Positions 51,428 to 60,663 of a DNA stretch of 64,000 nt are shown here, one piece after another. Numbering within the stretch: the first letter of the stretch is position 1; each line of letters starts with the position of its first letter. The translations under genes were made by a program, and so were the position numbers. Under the pieces are notes generated by a model. It made no database searches, was not told the DNA's origin, and saw nothing but the letters and a program-made list of their open reading frames with translations. This DNA is from Hyphobacterium marinum (GTDB lineage: Bacteria; Pseudomonadota; Alphaproteobacteria; Caulobacterales; Maricaulaceae), in the NCBI RefSeq assembly GCF_036330325.1, contig NZ_JAZDRO010000002.1:248001-312000 (forward strand). The letters are read 5' to 3'.

Positions 51428-52024
51428 ATGATGAAAACGGTTCGCAACATGACACGCCAGACCGGGCTCCTCCACCGGAATATTCCCGGCCTCCTGGGTG
51501 CGGAGGAGATCGCGCTCATCGCCGAGACCTGGCCGCGCCTGACCTTTGCCGACGGACGCGACACGGCAGGCGCGGCGGCAGCCCGGGTCAAACACAATGA
51601 ACAGGCCGTCCCGACCGACCGGGCCGCACGCGCGCTGAAATCCATGATTACCGAAGCGCTAAAGACTAATTCGGCATTCAATTCCTTCACCGCGCCGGAG
51701 CGGATCAGCCCGGTCATCCTGTCGCGCTATACCAAGGGCATGGCGTATGGCCGTCATGTCGACGACACGGTCATGTATCCGGATGGAAAGGCCTTGAGGA
51801 TCGACTTTTCCTTCACCCTCTTCCTCGCGCCGCCAGACAACTATTCAGGGGGGGAATTGGTGATCGAAGAGGCAGACGGCGAAATCCCGGTCAAGCTGAA
51901 AGCCGGCGACGCCTTCGTCTACGCGTCTGGCCTGCCGCACCGCGTCGCGACGGTCATACGGGGTGAACGCCGCGCCGCGGTGGGCTGGGTTCAATCGCTC
52001 AATCCTCCGCGCCGGGCGGCCTAG
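51428..52024 (+). CDS. PKHD-type Fe(II)/2-oxoglutarate dioxygenase (PiuC/YbiX family)
   Basis: A 198-residue hydroxylase. YGRHVDDTVMYPDG carries the HxD iron ligands and ASGLPHRVATVIRGER the distal His and 2-oxoglutarate Arg region; VKHNEQ and FTLFLAPPDNYSGGELVIE are further PiuC hallmarks. The start is uncertain: ATG at 51428 or 51449. PiuC genes usually sit beside TonB-dependent siderophore receptors, absent here; its divergent neighbour is a lipoprotein of unknown role. Confidence 0.9.
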   Translation: MMKTVRNMTRQTGLLHRNIPGLLGAEEIALIAETWPRLTFADGRDTAGAAAARVKHNEQAVPTDRAARALKSMITEALKTNSAFNSFTAPERISPVILSRYTKGMAYGRHVDDTVMYPDGKALRIDFSFTLFLAPPDNYSGGELVIEEADGEIPVKLKAGDAFVYASGLPHRVATVIRGERRAAVGWVQSLNPPRRAA

Positions 52025-52605
52025 CCCTGGTCGATGGCGGCGCGGATCAGCGCCCGGCCATCATCACTGGCCCATTCGGCATCGCGCGGCATGCGCGCCA
52101 TTTCCCGGCCATGGCGGTCATAGAGAATCGTGACGGGAAGCCCCGGTGCGCCGACAGCGGTCGCACCAGCGAAGGTGTTGTCATGGAACAGGGTCAGGTG
52201 TTCGAGACCGGTCTCCTCGAAGAATTCGCGGGCATCCTCGATCGAGCGGTCATGGCTGATGGTGACGACCTGGAAGTCGTCGCTGCCAAATTCGGCCTGG
52301 ATTTCGTCGAGCGCAGGCATTTCCACGACACAGGGCGCACACCACGTCGCCCAGAAATTGACCAACAGGACCTGACCGTCGAATTCCTGCAGCGTGCGCT
52401 GATTGCCGACTGCGTCATAGAATGGCGCGGCTGGGCGCGGCGGTGCCTCATCGAGAATGCGCAGCGCGCTCATCTCGCCGCGTGCATAAGAGGACAGCCC
52501 GCCGCGATCTCCCGGGTTCATCGCCGCGAAAATCACGTATAGAAAGGCGGCCAGCCCGATCACGGGCAGGACAATCAGGGCAGTCTTCAGCGGCGAGAAT
52601 TTCAT
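52021..52605 (-). CDS. tlpA: TlpA family thiol:disulfide reductase
   Basis: A 194-residue membrane-anchored thioredoxin-fold protein. Anchor TALIVLPVIGLAAFLYVIFA; active site NFWATWCAPCVVEMPAL; cis-Pro region VGAPGLPVTILYDRHGRE. It faces the periplasm and reduces disulfides, for example in cytochrome maturation. It is divergent from argH, the usual arrangement in alphaproteobacteria. Confidence 0.92.
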   Translation of the reverse strand: MKFSPLKTALIVLPVIGLAAFLYVIFAAMNPGDRGGLSSYARGEMSALRILDEAPPRPAAPFYDAVGNQRTLQEFDGQVLLVNFWATWCAPCVVEMPALDEIQAEFGSDDFQVVTISHDRSIEDAREFFEETGLEHLTLFHDNTFAGATAVGAPGLPVTILYDRHGREMARMPRDAEWASDDGRALIRAAIDQG

Positions 52606-52654
52606 CGGTGTAGCGGCTTTCCGTCTCGAGACTTACTTCATAAGGACTTCCATC

Positions 52655-54082
52655 ATGACCGGACGCGACGATCCCGACCAGCCTCGCCCCGCCGATGCCA
52701 ACGCCCTGTGGGGCGGACGCTTCGAGGCTGGACCATCGGCGGTGATGGAAGCCATCAACGCCTCGGTCGACATCGACAAGCGCCTTGCCGGAGAGGACAT
52801 CGCGGGATCGATGGCCCATGCAGAGATGTTGGCGCACTGCGGCGTGATTTCAAGCGAAGACGCCGCGTCGATCCTCAAGGGCTTGAAACAGGTCCGTAGC
52901 GAAATTGGCGAGGGCACGTTCGCCTGGTCACGCGCGCTCGAAGACGTGCACATGAATGTCGAATCGCGCCTGAAGGAGATTATCGGCGCGCCGGCGGGCC
53001 GGCTGCACACGGGCCGGTCACGCAATGACCAGGTCGCGACCGATTTCCGGCTATGGCTACGCACAGCCTGCGACCGGATTGATGGGGCGCTGGCCGCCTA
53101 CCAGTCCGCGCTGGTCGAACAGGCTGAGCGCCATGCCGACACGGTGATGCCGGGTTTTACCCATCTCCAGACCGCCCAACCGGTGAGCCTTGGCCACCAT
53201 CTCCTGTGCTATGCCGAAGCCGCCGAGCGTGACCGGGGCCGGTTCGCCGATGCGCGCAGGCGGATGAACGAATCCCCGCTCGGCGCTGCCGCGCTCGCCG
53301 GAACCGCCTTCCCCATTGATCGCGAGATGACGGCCAGGGCACTCGGTTTTGACCGGCCCATGGCCAATTCGCTCGACGCAGTCTCGGCGCGTGACTTTGC
53401 GCTGGAGGCCTTGGCAGCAGCCTCTATCGCGGCCGTGAATTTGTCCCGCTTCGCCGAGGAGATCGTGATCTGGACCTCACGGCGCTTCGCCTTCGCGCGG
53501 CTGTCGGATGCCTGGTCGACAGGCTCGTCCATCATGCCGCAGAAGCGCAATCCGGATGCGGCCGAACTCGTCCGCGCCAAGCCGGGCCGGATTGCAGGCT
53601 CACTTCATGGCCTGTTGATGGTCGTGAAGGGATTGCCGCTCGCCTATTCCAAGGACCTCCAGGAGGACAAGGCACCGGTTTTCCAGGCCATCGATGATCT
53701 GGAACTGGCGCTCGCGGCGATGGCGGGCATGGCCGCCGACCTGACATTCGACACCGCCAATCTCGAAGCTGCGGCCGGGGAAGCCTATTCCGACGCGACC
53801 GATCTTGCTGACTGGCTGGTGCGGGAACTCGGTATGCCGTTCCGCGATGCCCACCATGTTGCGGGCAGTGCAGTGAAGGCCGCCGAAGCCAAGGGCCTGC
53901 CGCTGAGCCAGCTGCCGCTTGGCGACTACCAGACCATCGAGCCGCGCATTGATGACCGGCTTTATTCAGTATTGAGCGCGCGCGCATCAATGGAAAGCCG
54001 CACCAGCTATGGCGGTACGGCCCCGGTCCGGGTTAAGGAACAGGTCGCGCGCTGGCGCAAGCGGCTGGAAGGACAAGTCTGA
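52655..54082 (+). CDS. argH: Argininosuccinate lyase
   Basis: A 475-residue enzyme for the last step of arginine synthesis. LWGGRFEAGPSAVMEAINAS at the N-terminus, RLHTGRSRNDQVATDFRLWL and the family signature GSSIMPQKRNPDAAEL are all present. ATG at 52655. The next gene (lptM) starts within the argH stop codon. Confidence 0.97.
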   Translation: MTGRDDPDQPRPADANALWGGRFEAGPSAVMEAINASVDIDKRLAGEDIAGSMAHAEMLAHCGVISSEDAASILKGLKQVRSEIGEGTFAWSRALEDVHMNVESRLKEIIGAPAGRLHTGRSRNDQVATDFRLWLRTACDRIDGALAAYQSALVEQAERHADTVMPGFTHLQTAQPVSLGHHLLCYAEAAERDRGRFADARRRMNESPLGAAALAGTAFPIDREMTARALGFDRPMANSLDAVSARDFALEALAAASIAAVNLSRFAEEIVIWTSRRFAFARLSDAWSTGSSIMPQKRNPDAAELVRAKPGRIAGSLHGLLMVVKGLPLAYSKDLQEDKAPVFQAIDDLELALAAMAGMAADLTFDTANLEAAAGEAYSDATDLADWLVRELGMPFRDAHHVAGSAVKAAEAKGLPLSQLPLGDYQTIEPRIDDRLYSVLSARASMESRTSYGGTAPVRVKEQVARWRKRLEGQV

Positions 54083-54231
54083 TGAAACGTTTCGCCTGTC
54101 TCGTACTCGCGCTCGGCGCGCTGGCGCTTGCCGGTTGCGGCATGCGCGGCGACCTCGACCGCCCGCCGCCCATGTGGGGCGATCCGCCCCCGGCAGACAG
54201 CCCGGAAAGCCGCGGCGCATCAGGCGTATAA
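54082..54231 (+). CDS. lptM: LptM-like small lipoprotein (YifL family)
   Basis: A 49-residue lipoprotein starting at the last base of the argH stop (TGATG). MKRFACLVLALGALALAGC ends in the lipobox LAGC, followed by GMRGDLDRPPPMW, the conserved CGxxGxLxxP-type region of LptM. LptM assists LptD assembly in the outer membrane. In many proteobacteria the same small gene stands between argH and lysA; no lysA follows here. Confidence 0.88.
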   Translation: MKRFACLVLALGALALAGCGMRGDLDRPPPMWGDPPPADSPESRGASGV

Positions 54232-54295
54232 CTCACCAAATAGTAATGCGCCCGGCGCTACACGGGACGCGCGGGAGCGTGCTAGCTTTGCCGTC

Positions 54296-56827
54296 ATGAA
54301 CCGGGTGTCCCTTTCTCTGGCCCGGCTGGCCCTTCTCTGGGAACGGGCCGCGCCGGTCCTGTGGCCAATCGCTTTGGCGTTGGGAAGCTATGCCGCGCTC
54401 GCGCTCTTCGGGCTGTGGGACCGGTTCGGCGATCCGTGGCGGGCACTTGGCGCGGTCGCCATTCTCGGATCGGGCGGATGGGTTGCCTGGCAGGCCCGGA
54501 AGGGGTTCCAGTGGCCCACCGAGGAAGAAGCCGCGCGACGCGTCGAGGAAGATTCCGGCATTCCCGCCCGGCCGCACGAAGCCCTCACCGATCTGCCCAC
54601 GGACAGCGATGACGCTTCACTGGCGCTCTGGCAGGCGCACCGTGCGCGGATGGCCGAACGCCTGAAAGGGGCTCGCGCCCGCCAGCCGAAAGCGGCCTGG
54701 GCGCGCCTCGATGAATGGGGGGGCCGGATCGCGCTTGTCGTCGTGATCGGGCTGGGCTGGGGCGTGGCCGGTGACTTCGCTGGCGGACGCCTTGGCGATG
54801 CTTTCAGCCCGCAGCCGCTTTATCGCAGCAATGAGGATTTGCGCGTCGATGCCTGGCTCGACCCGCCCGCCTATACCCGCCGCGCGCCGATCCTGTTGCG
54901 TGACGGCGACATGCGCGCCCGCGCGCCAGAGGGTTCAGTCTTCACCGTGCGCACCGCCGGGGCACGCCGCGCGCCGATCCTGCGGCTCGACGGGGCGGAC
55001 GGCGAGAATCGCGTCATCGGCGATGGCGTGTGGGAAAGCCGGGTGACGGTCGCCGCCGACGGTACCGTGACCTTGCGGGCCGGGCGCAGCCGCCTCTCGT
55101 GGACGGTCGATACGATTGAAGACACAGCCCCCGACGTTCGCCTGACCGGCGTGCCCGAAGCCCGTGCCAGCGGCGAGCTGGCGCTGACCTTCACGGTCGA
55201 GGACGATTACGGCGCTGTCAGCTACATGCTGCAATTCCGCGCGGCGGGTTCGGGTGGCGACTGGGACGAGATCGCAATAGAATCGGCATCCGCTGCGGAA
55301 ACCGACTCTGGCCTGCGTGCTCTGATCGACACCTCGAAAAGCCGGCTCGCGGGTGAACGCGTGGAACTGCGCGTCGCCGCCACGGATGCCGGCGGCAATA
55401 CCGGTATTTCGCCCTCCATGGACTTCACCCTACCCCAGCGGGTCTTCCTTAATCCGCTGGCGCGGGCGGTCGCGGAACAACGCCGCGAAGTGATGAGCGC
55501 CGGCACCGATTATGCCCCTCTGCCCGAACGCCCCGCGCTTACGGCCGACCAGGTCCCGACTGGCCCGGTCTTCATTGGCGAGGACCCAGTCCGCCGTATC
55601 GAACGCGCGCCGGAACGCCTGCAACGCGTGGCCCGTTCGCTGGATGCGATCACCGATGCGCCGGTCTCCTTCTTCGAGGATCCCATTGTCTATCTCGGCC
55701 TGCGCCGGGCCTTGCACGGGCTGCGGCGTGCCCATGACGGCGAGGAACTCGGTCCGCTTGATGAGAATCTCTGGGCCATTGCTTTGCGCGCCGAACTCGG
55801 CTCGCTGGCCGATGCCGAGGCTGCCTTGCGCGCCGCCGAACGGGCACTGATGGAGGCCCTGGCGCGCGGCGCGGACGAGAGCGAGCTCGCCCCGCTGTTC
55901 GAGGCCTACCAGGAGGCGATGGAGAACTACCTCGCCGCGCTCGCTCGCGAGGCCGCCGAGGAAGGCAATTTTGCCGAAAACCAGGGCGGTCAAAGTCTCG
56001 ACACGCAGGGGCTGGAAGAAATGCTCCAGGCCCTGCGCGATGCCGCTGAACTCGGTGATACCGCCGACGCACGCCGCGCGCTTCAGGCTTTGGGCGAAAT
56101 GCTGCGGAACATGGAGATGCAGCTCAGCCAGGGGCAGGGCGAAGCCGGTGACGACGCGATCAGCGAAGCGATGCGCGAGGCGCTCGAACAGCTCGGCGAT
56201 GTGATCGGCGAACAGCGCGAATTGCAGGACCAGACGTTCGATCTCGCTCAAGGCGGCCCCGAAGGCCAGGGCGAACAGGGCCTGCCCGGATCGCCCGAAG
56301 AGGGCTCACCCGGCACCGGTTCGCCCGGTCAGGCACCGGAAGGTGCCGGCGGTGCGCAAGGCGCACCATCGCAGTCACTCGCCGATGCACAAGGACAGCT
56401 CGCCGACCAGATGGCCCAGCTTCAGCAGGGCTTTGGCGACAGTGCCGAACAGGCACTTGGCGGTGCGGCGCAGGCCATGCGCGATGCGCAGGAGGCCTTG
56501 AATGCCGGTGATGCGCAAGGGGCGCTCGACGCGCAGGAAGAGGCTCTGGAATCGCTGCGCCAGGGGGCTGAACAGATTGCCCGCAACATGCTGGAACGCA
56601 TGGAAGAACAGCAGGCCGGTGAAGGCCAGGGCGAGCGCGATCCGTTGGGACGCCCCACCGAGGGTGGCGGATTTTCAGACGGGGCCGGTGTCGACATTCC
56701 TGACGAAATTGAGCGCCAGCGTGCGCGGGAAATCCTTGAAGAGTTGCGCGAGCGGGCTTCCGAACAGGGCCGTCCGCAGGACGAGATCGACTATATCGAA
56801 CGCCTGCTCGAGCGGTTCGGGTCCTGA
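54296..56827 (+). CDS. DUF4175 / TIGR02302 family membrane protein
   Basis: An 843-residue protein. ATG at 54296. Two N-terminal spans (VLWPIALALGSYAALALFG, LGAVAILGSGGWVAW), a third at about residue 145 (IALVVVIGLGWGVAGDFAGG), then a long periplasmic part with Ig-like beta segments (LALTFTVEDDYGAVSYMLQF) and a helical stretch. Residues ~630-810 are low-complexity, rich in Gln, Gly, Glu and Ala. The family is typical of alphaproteobacteria and of unknown function; genes usually cluster with argH and lysA. Confidence 0.88.
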   Translation: MNRVSLSLARLALLWERAAPVLWPIALALGSYAALALFGLWDRFGDPWRALGAVAILGSGGWVAWQARKGFQWPTEEEAARRVEEDSGIPARPHEALTDLPTDSDDASLALWQAHRARMAERLKGARARQPKAAWARLDEWGGRIALVVVIGLGWGVAGDFAGGRLGDAFSPQPLYRSNEDLRVDAWLDPPAYTRRAPILLRDGDMRARAPEGSVFTVRTAGARRAPILRLDGADGENRVIGDGVWESRVTVAADGTVTLRAGRSRLSWTVDTIEDTAPDVRLTGVPEARASGELALTFTVEDDYGAVSYMLQFRAAGSGGDWDEIAIESASAAETDSGLRALIDTSKSRLAGERVELRVAATDAGGNTGISPSMDFTLPQRVFLNPLARAVAEQRREVMSAGTDYAPLPERPALTADQVPTGPVFIGEDPVRRIERAPERLQRVARSLDAITDAPVSFFEDPIVYLGLRRALHGLRRAHDGEELGPLDENLWAIALRAELGSLADAEAALRAAERALMEALARGADESELAPLFEAYQEAMENYLAALAREAAEEGNFAENQGGQSLDTQGLEEMLQALRDAAELGDTADARRALQALGEMLRNMEMQLSQGQGEAGDDAISEAMREALEQLGDVIGEQRELQDQTFDLAQGGPEGQGEQGLPGSPEEGSPGTGSPGQAPEGAGGAQGAPSQSLADAQGQLADQMAQLQQGFGDSAEQALGGAAQAMRDAQEALNAGDAQGALDAQEEALESLRQGAEQIARNMLERMEEQQAGEGQGERDPLGRPTEGGGFSDGAGVDIPDEIERQRAREILEELRERASEQGRPQDEIDYIERLLERFGS

Positions 56828-56841
56828 GCCAATAGCGTGAC

Positions 56842-57579
56842 CTAGTGATGACCGGCGTCGGCGACGATAGCGTCTTCAGTCTCGCCGTGGGCGCCCGCCG
56901 GTGCGGGCGCAGGCGCGACCTCCACGCCGGCCAGTGTGACTTCGGCTTGGGCGGCCGCGTGGGGCGGATCGGCGACAACCGTGCGGAAAGCCCGGCGTTC
57001 ACCGGCGGAAAGTTCACCGCCTTCGACCAGGACCGTCCATTCCAGAAGCGTCTGTGATTGCCCGTCGAGCAGGGCGGCACGCAGCGCAGGGGCGGATTGG
57101 GCATGGCGGTCGACATTTCTGACCACGCCCTCGATCACGACCGTTGGCTGACCATCGGCGTCGTGCCGGGCGACCGAGAAGTCCTCGATCGACAGGCCGT
57201 AGGGATTGGCTTCCAGCCCGACCATCGCATAAGCGCTGGAGGCTTGCGGAAACAGGTTCACGACATCGGCGCGGAACAGGACTGCGGCCACGAGTGCCCC
57301 GGCAACCGCGACGGCAAGACCGCCCCAGGCCCCGCCTGCCGCGGCCCGGCTGGCCTGCTTGCGGCGTTGCTCGGCACGTTCACGGAAGGCGCGGTGGGGC
57401 TGTTTGGGTTCGGAGTCGGGTTCGGGCGCGGGTTCGATGACCGGCAATTCGGCTGCCGGTTCTGGCTCGACGGCCCAGACATGGCTGCAGGAGGCGCAGC
57501 GGACCTTGCGGCCGCCGCTGCCGATCGCCGCAGCATCGGCGCGATATCGCGTGGAACAGTTCGGGCAGCTGAGTATCAT
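56842..57579 (-). CDS. Zinc-ribbon (MJ0042-type) membrane protein, DUF3426-like
   Basis: A 245-residue protein. The N-terminus ILSCPNCSTRYRADAAAIG and KVRCASCSHVW forms a CxxC...CxxC zinc ribbon. A Pro/Glu-rich linker, a basic stretch and one membrane span (GLAVAVAGALVAAVLFRADV) follow, then a beta-rich domain (LSIEDFSVARHDADGQPTVV...) as in DUF3426 proteins. I take ATG at 57579; a GTG at 57594 is possible. It is divergent from ftsE, the common arrangement in alphaproteobacteria. Function unknown. Confidence 0.85.
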   Translation of the reverse strand: MILSCPNCSTRYRADAAAIGSGGRKVRCASCSHVWAVEPEPAAELPVIEPAPEPDSEPKQPHRAFRERAEQRRKQASRAAAGGAWGGLAVAVAGALVAAVLFRADVVNLFPQASSAYAMVGLEANPYGLSIEDFSVARHDADGQPTVVIEGVVRNVDRHAQSAPALRAALLDGQSQTLLEWTVLVEGGELSAGERRAFRTVVADPPHAAAQAEVTLAGVEVAPAPAPAGAHGETEDAIVADAGHH

Positions 57580-57630
57580 GACGCCCTGATTCACCTTCTT
57601 TAAGCTCTGGCGGGTAACGATAGGACTACC

Positions 57631-58350
57631 GTGACCGAACCGCCTGCCAATCCTGCCCCGAAGGCCCTCGCCGAACCCGTCGTCCGCTTCGACTCGGTTG
57701 GCATGCGTTACGGACGCGGCCCGGAGATTCTGCGGGACATCACCTTCGATCTACCGCGAGGTAGTTTCCAATTCCTCACCGGACCCTCAGGGGCCGGTAA
57801 AACCACGCTTTTGCGGCTGATTTACATGGCCCGGAAACCGTCCCGCGGGCTGATTTCGCACTTCGGGGGTGATTCGGCGTCGCTCTCCCGGCGCGAATTA
57901 CCCCATGTCCGGCGGCGAATCGGCATGGTGTTCCAGGACTTCCGGATGCTCTCCCATCTCAACGTGTTCGAGAATGTCGCCCTGCCCTTGCGCGTCGCGG
58001 GCCGCAAGCGCGCCGAATACGCCGAGGATGTGGCCGAGCTGATCTCCTGGGTCGGCCTTGGCGACAAGATGGACGCCCAGCCCGCCACGCTGTCCGGCGG
58101 CGAACAACAGCGCGTCGCGATTGCGCGGGCGATTGTCGGCCAGCCCGAACTGCTGGTCGCCGACGAACCGACCGGCAATGTCGATCCGGCCATGGGGCGG
58201 CGGCTGCTGCGCCTTTTCACTGAACTGAACAAGCTCGGGACGACAGTCCTTATTGCCACGCACGACATCACGCTGGTGCGGGCGCTCGACGTGCCAATCC
58301 TGACGCTCGCCGACGGACGGCTGAGCGTGAAGGGGACACGCGCGGCATGA
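57631..58350 (+). CDS. ftsE: Cell division ATP-binding protein FtsE
   Basis: A 239-residue ATPase starting with GTG. Walker A GPSGAGKTTLLRLIYM, with the YM following being typical of FtsE; Q-loop MVFQDFRML; signature LSGGEQQRVAIARAI; Walker B LLVADEPTGNVDP; THD switch. With FtsX it activates peptidoglycan hydrolases at the division site. It overlaps ftsX by 4 bases. Confidence 0.95.
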   Translation: MTEPPANPAPKALAEPVVRFDSVGMRYGRGPEILRDITFDLPRGSFQFLTGPSGAGKTTLLRLIYMARKPSRGLISHFGGDSASLSRRELPHVRRRIGMVFQDFRMLSHLNVFENVALPLRVAGRKRAEYAEDVAELISWVGLGDKMDAQPATLSGGEQQRVAIARAIVGQPELLVADEPTGNVDPAMGRRLLRLFTELNKLGTTVLIATHDITLVRALDVPILTLADGRLSVKGTRAA

Positions 58351-59252
58351 GCGAAGACACATCCCGCCCCACCCCTCCACCGGGAAAGCCGGCCCGCCTG
58401 CTGCCACCGGATTCGGGGCGCGACCGGCCGCTTTTCGTGGTCGCGTCGATTCTGGTGTTTCTCGCCTGCCTGGCCGCCATCGGCGCACGCGGGGCGTGGT
58501 CTGCGTCCGAGGAATGGACCGCCGATCTGCGCGGTGCGATCACGATCCAGATCCGCCCGGTCGACGGGCGCGATGCCGCTGCAGACGCGGAAACAGCCGC
58601 CGCCATGGCCGCGGTGCTGGACGGGGTGGCGGTGGCGTCGGCCCGGTCGCGTGACCAGTCGGCTGCCCTGCTCGAACCCTGGCTGGGGGGCGATCTCCCC
58701 GCCGACATTCCGGTACCGCTGCTGGTCGATGTCCGGCTTGAAGATGGGGCAGCCCCGCCCGTCGCCGCACTCGAGGCCGCGCTGGTCGAGGCCGGGATCA
58801 CCGCCGCGATTGACGACCATGCCCGCTGGATCGAGGCTGTCGCGCGCTCGACGCGGCTGGCCCGCCTACTGGCGCTCGGTCTTCTGGCCCTGATTGTCGG
58901 GGCGGCCGCCGCTGTGATCGCGTTCGCCGCACGGGCTTCGCTGGCGGCACGGCGGGACGTCGCGGACGCGCTGCACCTGGTCGGCGCGGAAGACAGCTAT
59001 ATCGCTGCGCTGTTCGAGCGGCGCTTCTTCCTGCTGGGCGTCAAGGCCGGAGCCGCCGGGGCCTTCTTCGCCGCGGCCGTCACGGTTCTGGTGATCTACG
59101 GGGGCGGTGGCGGCGCGGAGTATTTCCTGCCCGCCGTCGCGATCACTCCGCTGGAGATCCTCGCCCTCATCGCGGCCCCGCTCTTCGCCGGTCTGGTCGC
59201 CTCACTCTCGGCCCGCCTGGCGGTTGCGGAGGATTTGCGCAAGCGTTGGTAA
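58347..59252 (+). CDS. ftsX: Cell division protein FtsX
   Basis: A 301-residue permease-like protein with four spans: one near residue 35 (PLFVVASILVFLACLAAIG) and three C-terminal (LLALIVGAAAAVIAFAA, GAAGAFFAAAVTVLVIY, ILALIAAPLFAGLVASL). The periplasmic domain between them binds the hydrolase activator. RRDVADALHLVGAEDSYIAA corresponds to the FtsX core motif. Operon with ftsE. Confidence 0.93.
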   Translation: MSEDTSRPTPPPGKPARLLPPDSGRDRPLFVVASILVFLACLAAIGARGAWSASEEWTADLRGAITIQIRPVDGRDAAADAETAAAMAAVLDGVAVASARSRDQSAALLEPWLGGDLPADIPVPLLVDVRLEDGAAPPVAALEAALVEAGITAAIDDHARWIEAVARSTRLARLLALGLLALIVGAAAAVIAFAARASLAARRDVADALHLVGAEDSYIAALFERRFFLLGVKAGAAGAFFAAAVTVLVIYGGGGGAEYFLPAVAITPLEILALIAAPLFAGLVASLSARLAVAEDLRKRW

Positions 59253-59324
59253 AACACACAATTGCCGCCATCATGCGCAAGACGATTCACAGGTCTGCCC
59301 GAGCCGGAGTAACACTGTCCCACC

Positions 59325-59927
59325 ATGCCGCGCCGTTCCTCGTCTCCCTCGTTACCGGGCCTGCTCGGATTGCTGCGCCTGGCCGCCTTTCTGGTGGTCT
59401 TCGCTGCGCTGGCCGGGTTCGCGATGTATGCGGGCCGGGTCGTCTCGATCGGGGTTCCCGACGCGCCGCGCGCGGACGCCATCGTGGTCCTGACCGGGGG
59501 CGACGGGCGACTGCAGAATGCGGCGACGCTTCTTGAAGACCAGCGCGGGGCCCGGCTGCTGATTTCCGGTGTTCATCCCGACGTGACTGAAGAGGAATTG
59601 CGTACCGCGATGTCGGTCGACACGGCCCGCTTTGCCTGTTGCGTCGATCTCGGCCGTGAAGCCGCCGATACGGCGGGCAATGCGCGGGAAATTGCGCAAT
59701 GGGTAGAAAACCACCAGTTCGGCTCGATTATCGTGGTGACGTCGGACTACCACATTCCGCGCAGCCTTCTGGAACTCGCCGCGATACTGCCCGACACCGA
59801 CCTGATCGCCTATCCGGTCCAGACGCACCGCCCCTGGGCCAGTCTTCGCTCGGCTCAGCGCTGGACGCTGGAATACCTGAAATATGTCGCCGTACTGGGC
59901 CGCGAAATCCTCGCCGGCCGGGCCTGA
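59325..59927 (+). CDS. YdcF family protein (DUF218)
   Basis: A 200-residue inner-membrane protein with one N-terminal span (LLRLAAFLVVFAALAGFAMY) and a periplasmic or cytoplasmic DUF218 domain: DAIVVLTGGDGRLQNAATLL, LLISGVHP, AADTAGNAREIAQWVENHQF and IIVVTSDYHIPRSLLEL. DUF218 proteins (SanA/ElyC/YdcF) act around envelope precursor metabolism. The gene follows ftsEX on the same strand, and plsC starts 10 bases later. Confidence 0.92.
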   Translation: MPRRSSSPSLPGLLGLLRLAAFLVVFAALAGFAMYAGRVVSIGVPDAPRADAIVVLTGGDGRLQNAATLLEDQRGARLLISGVHPDVTEEELRTAMSVDTARFACCVDLGREAADTAGNAREIAQWVENHQFGSIIVVTSDYHIPRSLLELAAILPDTDLIAYPVQTHRPWASLRSAQRWTLEYLKYVAVLGREILAGRA

Positions 59928-59937
59928 GGCCAGTTTG

Positions 59938-60663
59938 ATGACCCTGATCCGCTCCCTTCTCTTCATGATCTGGATGTACGGCCTGATGGTCGTCATGGGG
60001 ATTGCCGGGATCTGGCTGTTGCTGTTTCCACGCAGCTGGTCGCGGGTCTATTTCCGCATCTACCTGGCCCTGATTTTCGGTGGCCTGCGCGTGATCTGCG
60101 GACTGCGCTATGTGGTGGAAGGGCGCGAGCATCTGCCCGAAGGCGGCGCGCTGATCGCGTCGAAACACCAGTCCATGTTCGAGACACTGGCGTATTGGCA
60201 GATCCTGGACGATCCCGCGATCATCTTGAAAAAGGAGCTGGCCTGGCTGCCCTTCTTCGGCTGGTTCGCCCAGAAGCTGGGCAATATCGTTGTGGACCGC
60301 GGCGCCGCGGCCAAGGCGCTGCGCAAGATGCTGTCCGACGCCCGCAAACGGGCCGCTGAAGGCCGCCAAATCCTGATCTTCCCCGAAGGCACACGGACGA
60401 AGCCCGGTGCCCGGATCGACTACAAACCCGGCGTGGCGGGCCTCTATTCGGCGATGAAAGTGCCCTGCGTGCCGGCGGCACTCGATTCGGGCTTCTTCTG
60501 GCAGGGACGCGGCGTTTTGCGCCGTCCCGGTTGCATCACCGTGCAATTCCTGCCACCGATTGGCCCCGGCCTGCCGAGAGACGAGTTCATGAGCCTGCTT
60601 GAAGACCGTATCGAGACTGCATCTGCCGAGCTGGCGGCCCGCCATGGCACCCTTGCAGAATGA
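59938..60663 (+). CDS. plsC: 1-acyl-sn-glycerol-3-phosphate acyltransferase
   Basis: A 241-residue membrane acyltransferase making phosphatidic acid. The catalytic motif reads KHQSMFETLAY (HxxxxE in place of HxxxxD, as in a known branch of the family), followed by FPEGTRTKPGA for substrate binding. One N-terminal span (MVVMGIAGIWLLLF). ATG at 59938. The stop overlaps the next start (ATGA). Confidence 0.93.
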   Translation: MTLIRSLLFMIWMYGLMVVMGIAGIWLLLFPRSWSRVYFRIYLALIFGGLRVICGLRYVVEGREHLPEGGALIASKHQSMFETLAYWQILDDPAIILKKELAWLPFFGWFAQKLGNIVVDRGAAAKALRKMLSDARKRAAEGRQILIFPEGTRTKPGARIDYKPGVAGLYSAMKVPCVPAALDSGFFWQGRGVLRRPGCITVQFLPPIGPGLPRDEFMSLLEDRIETASAELAARHGTLAE

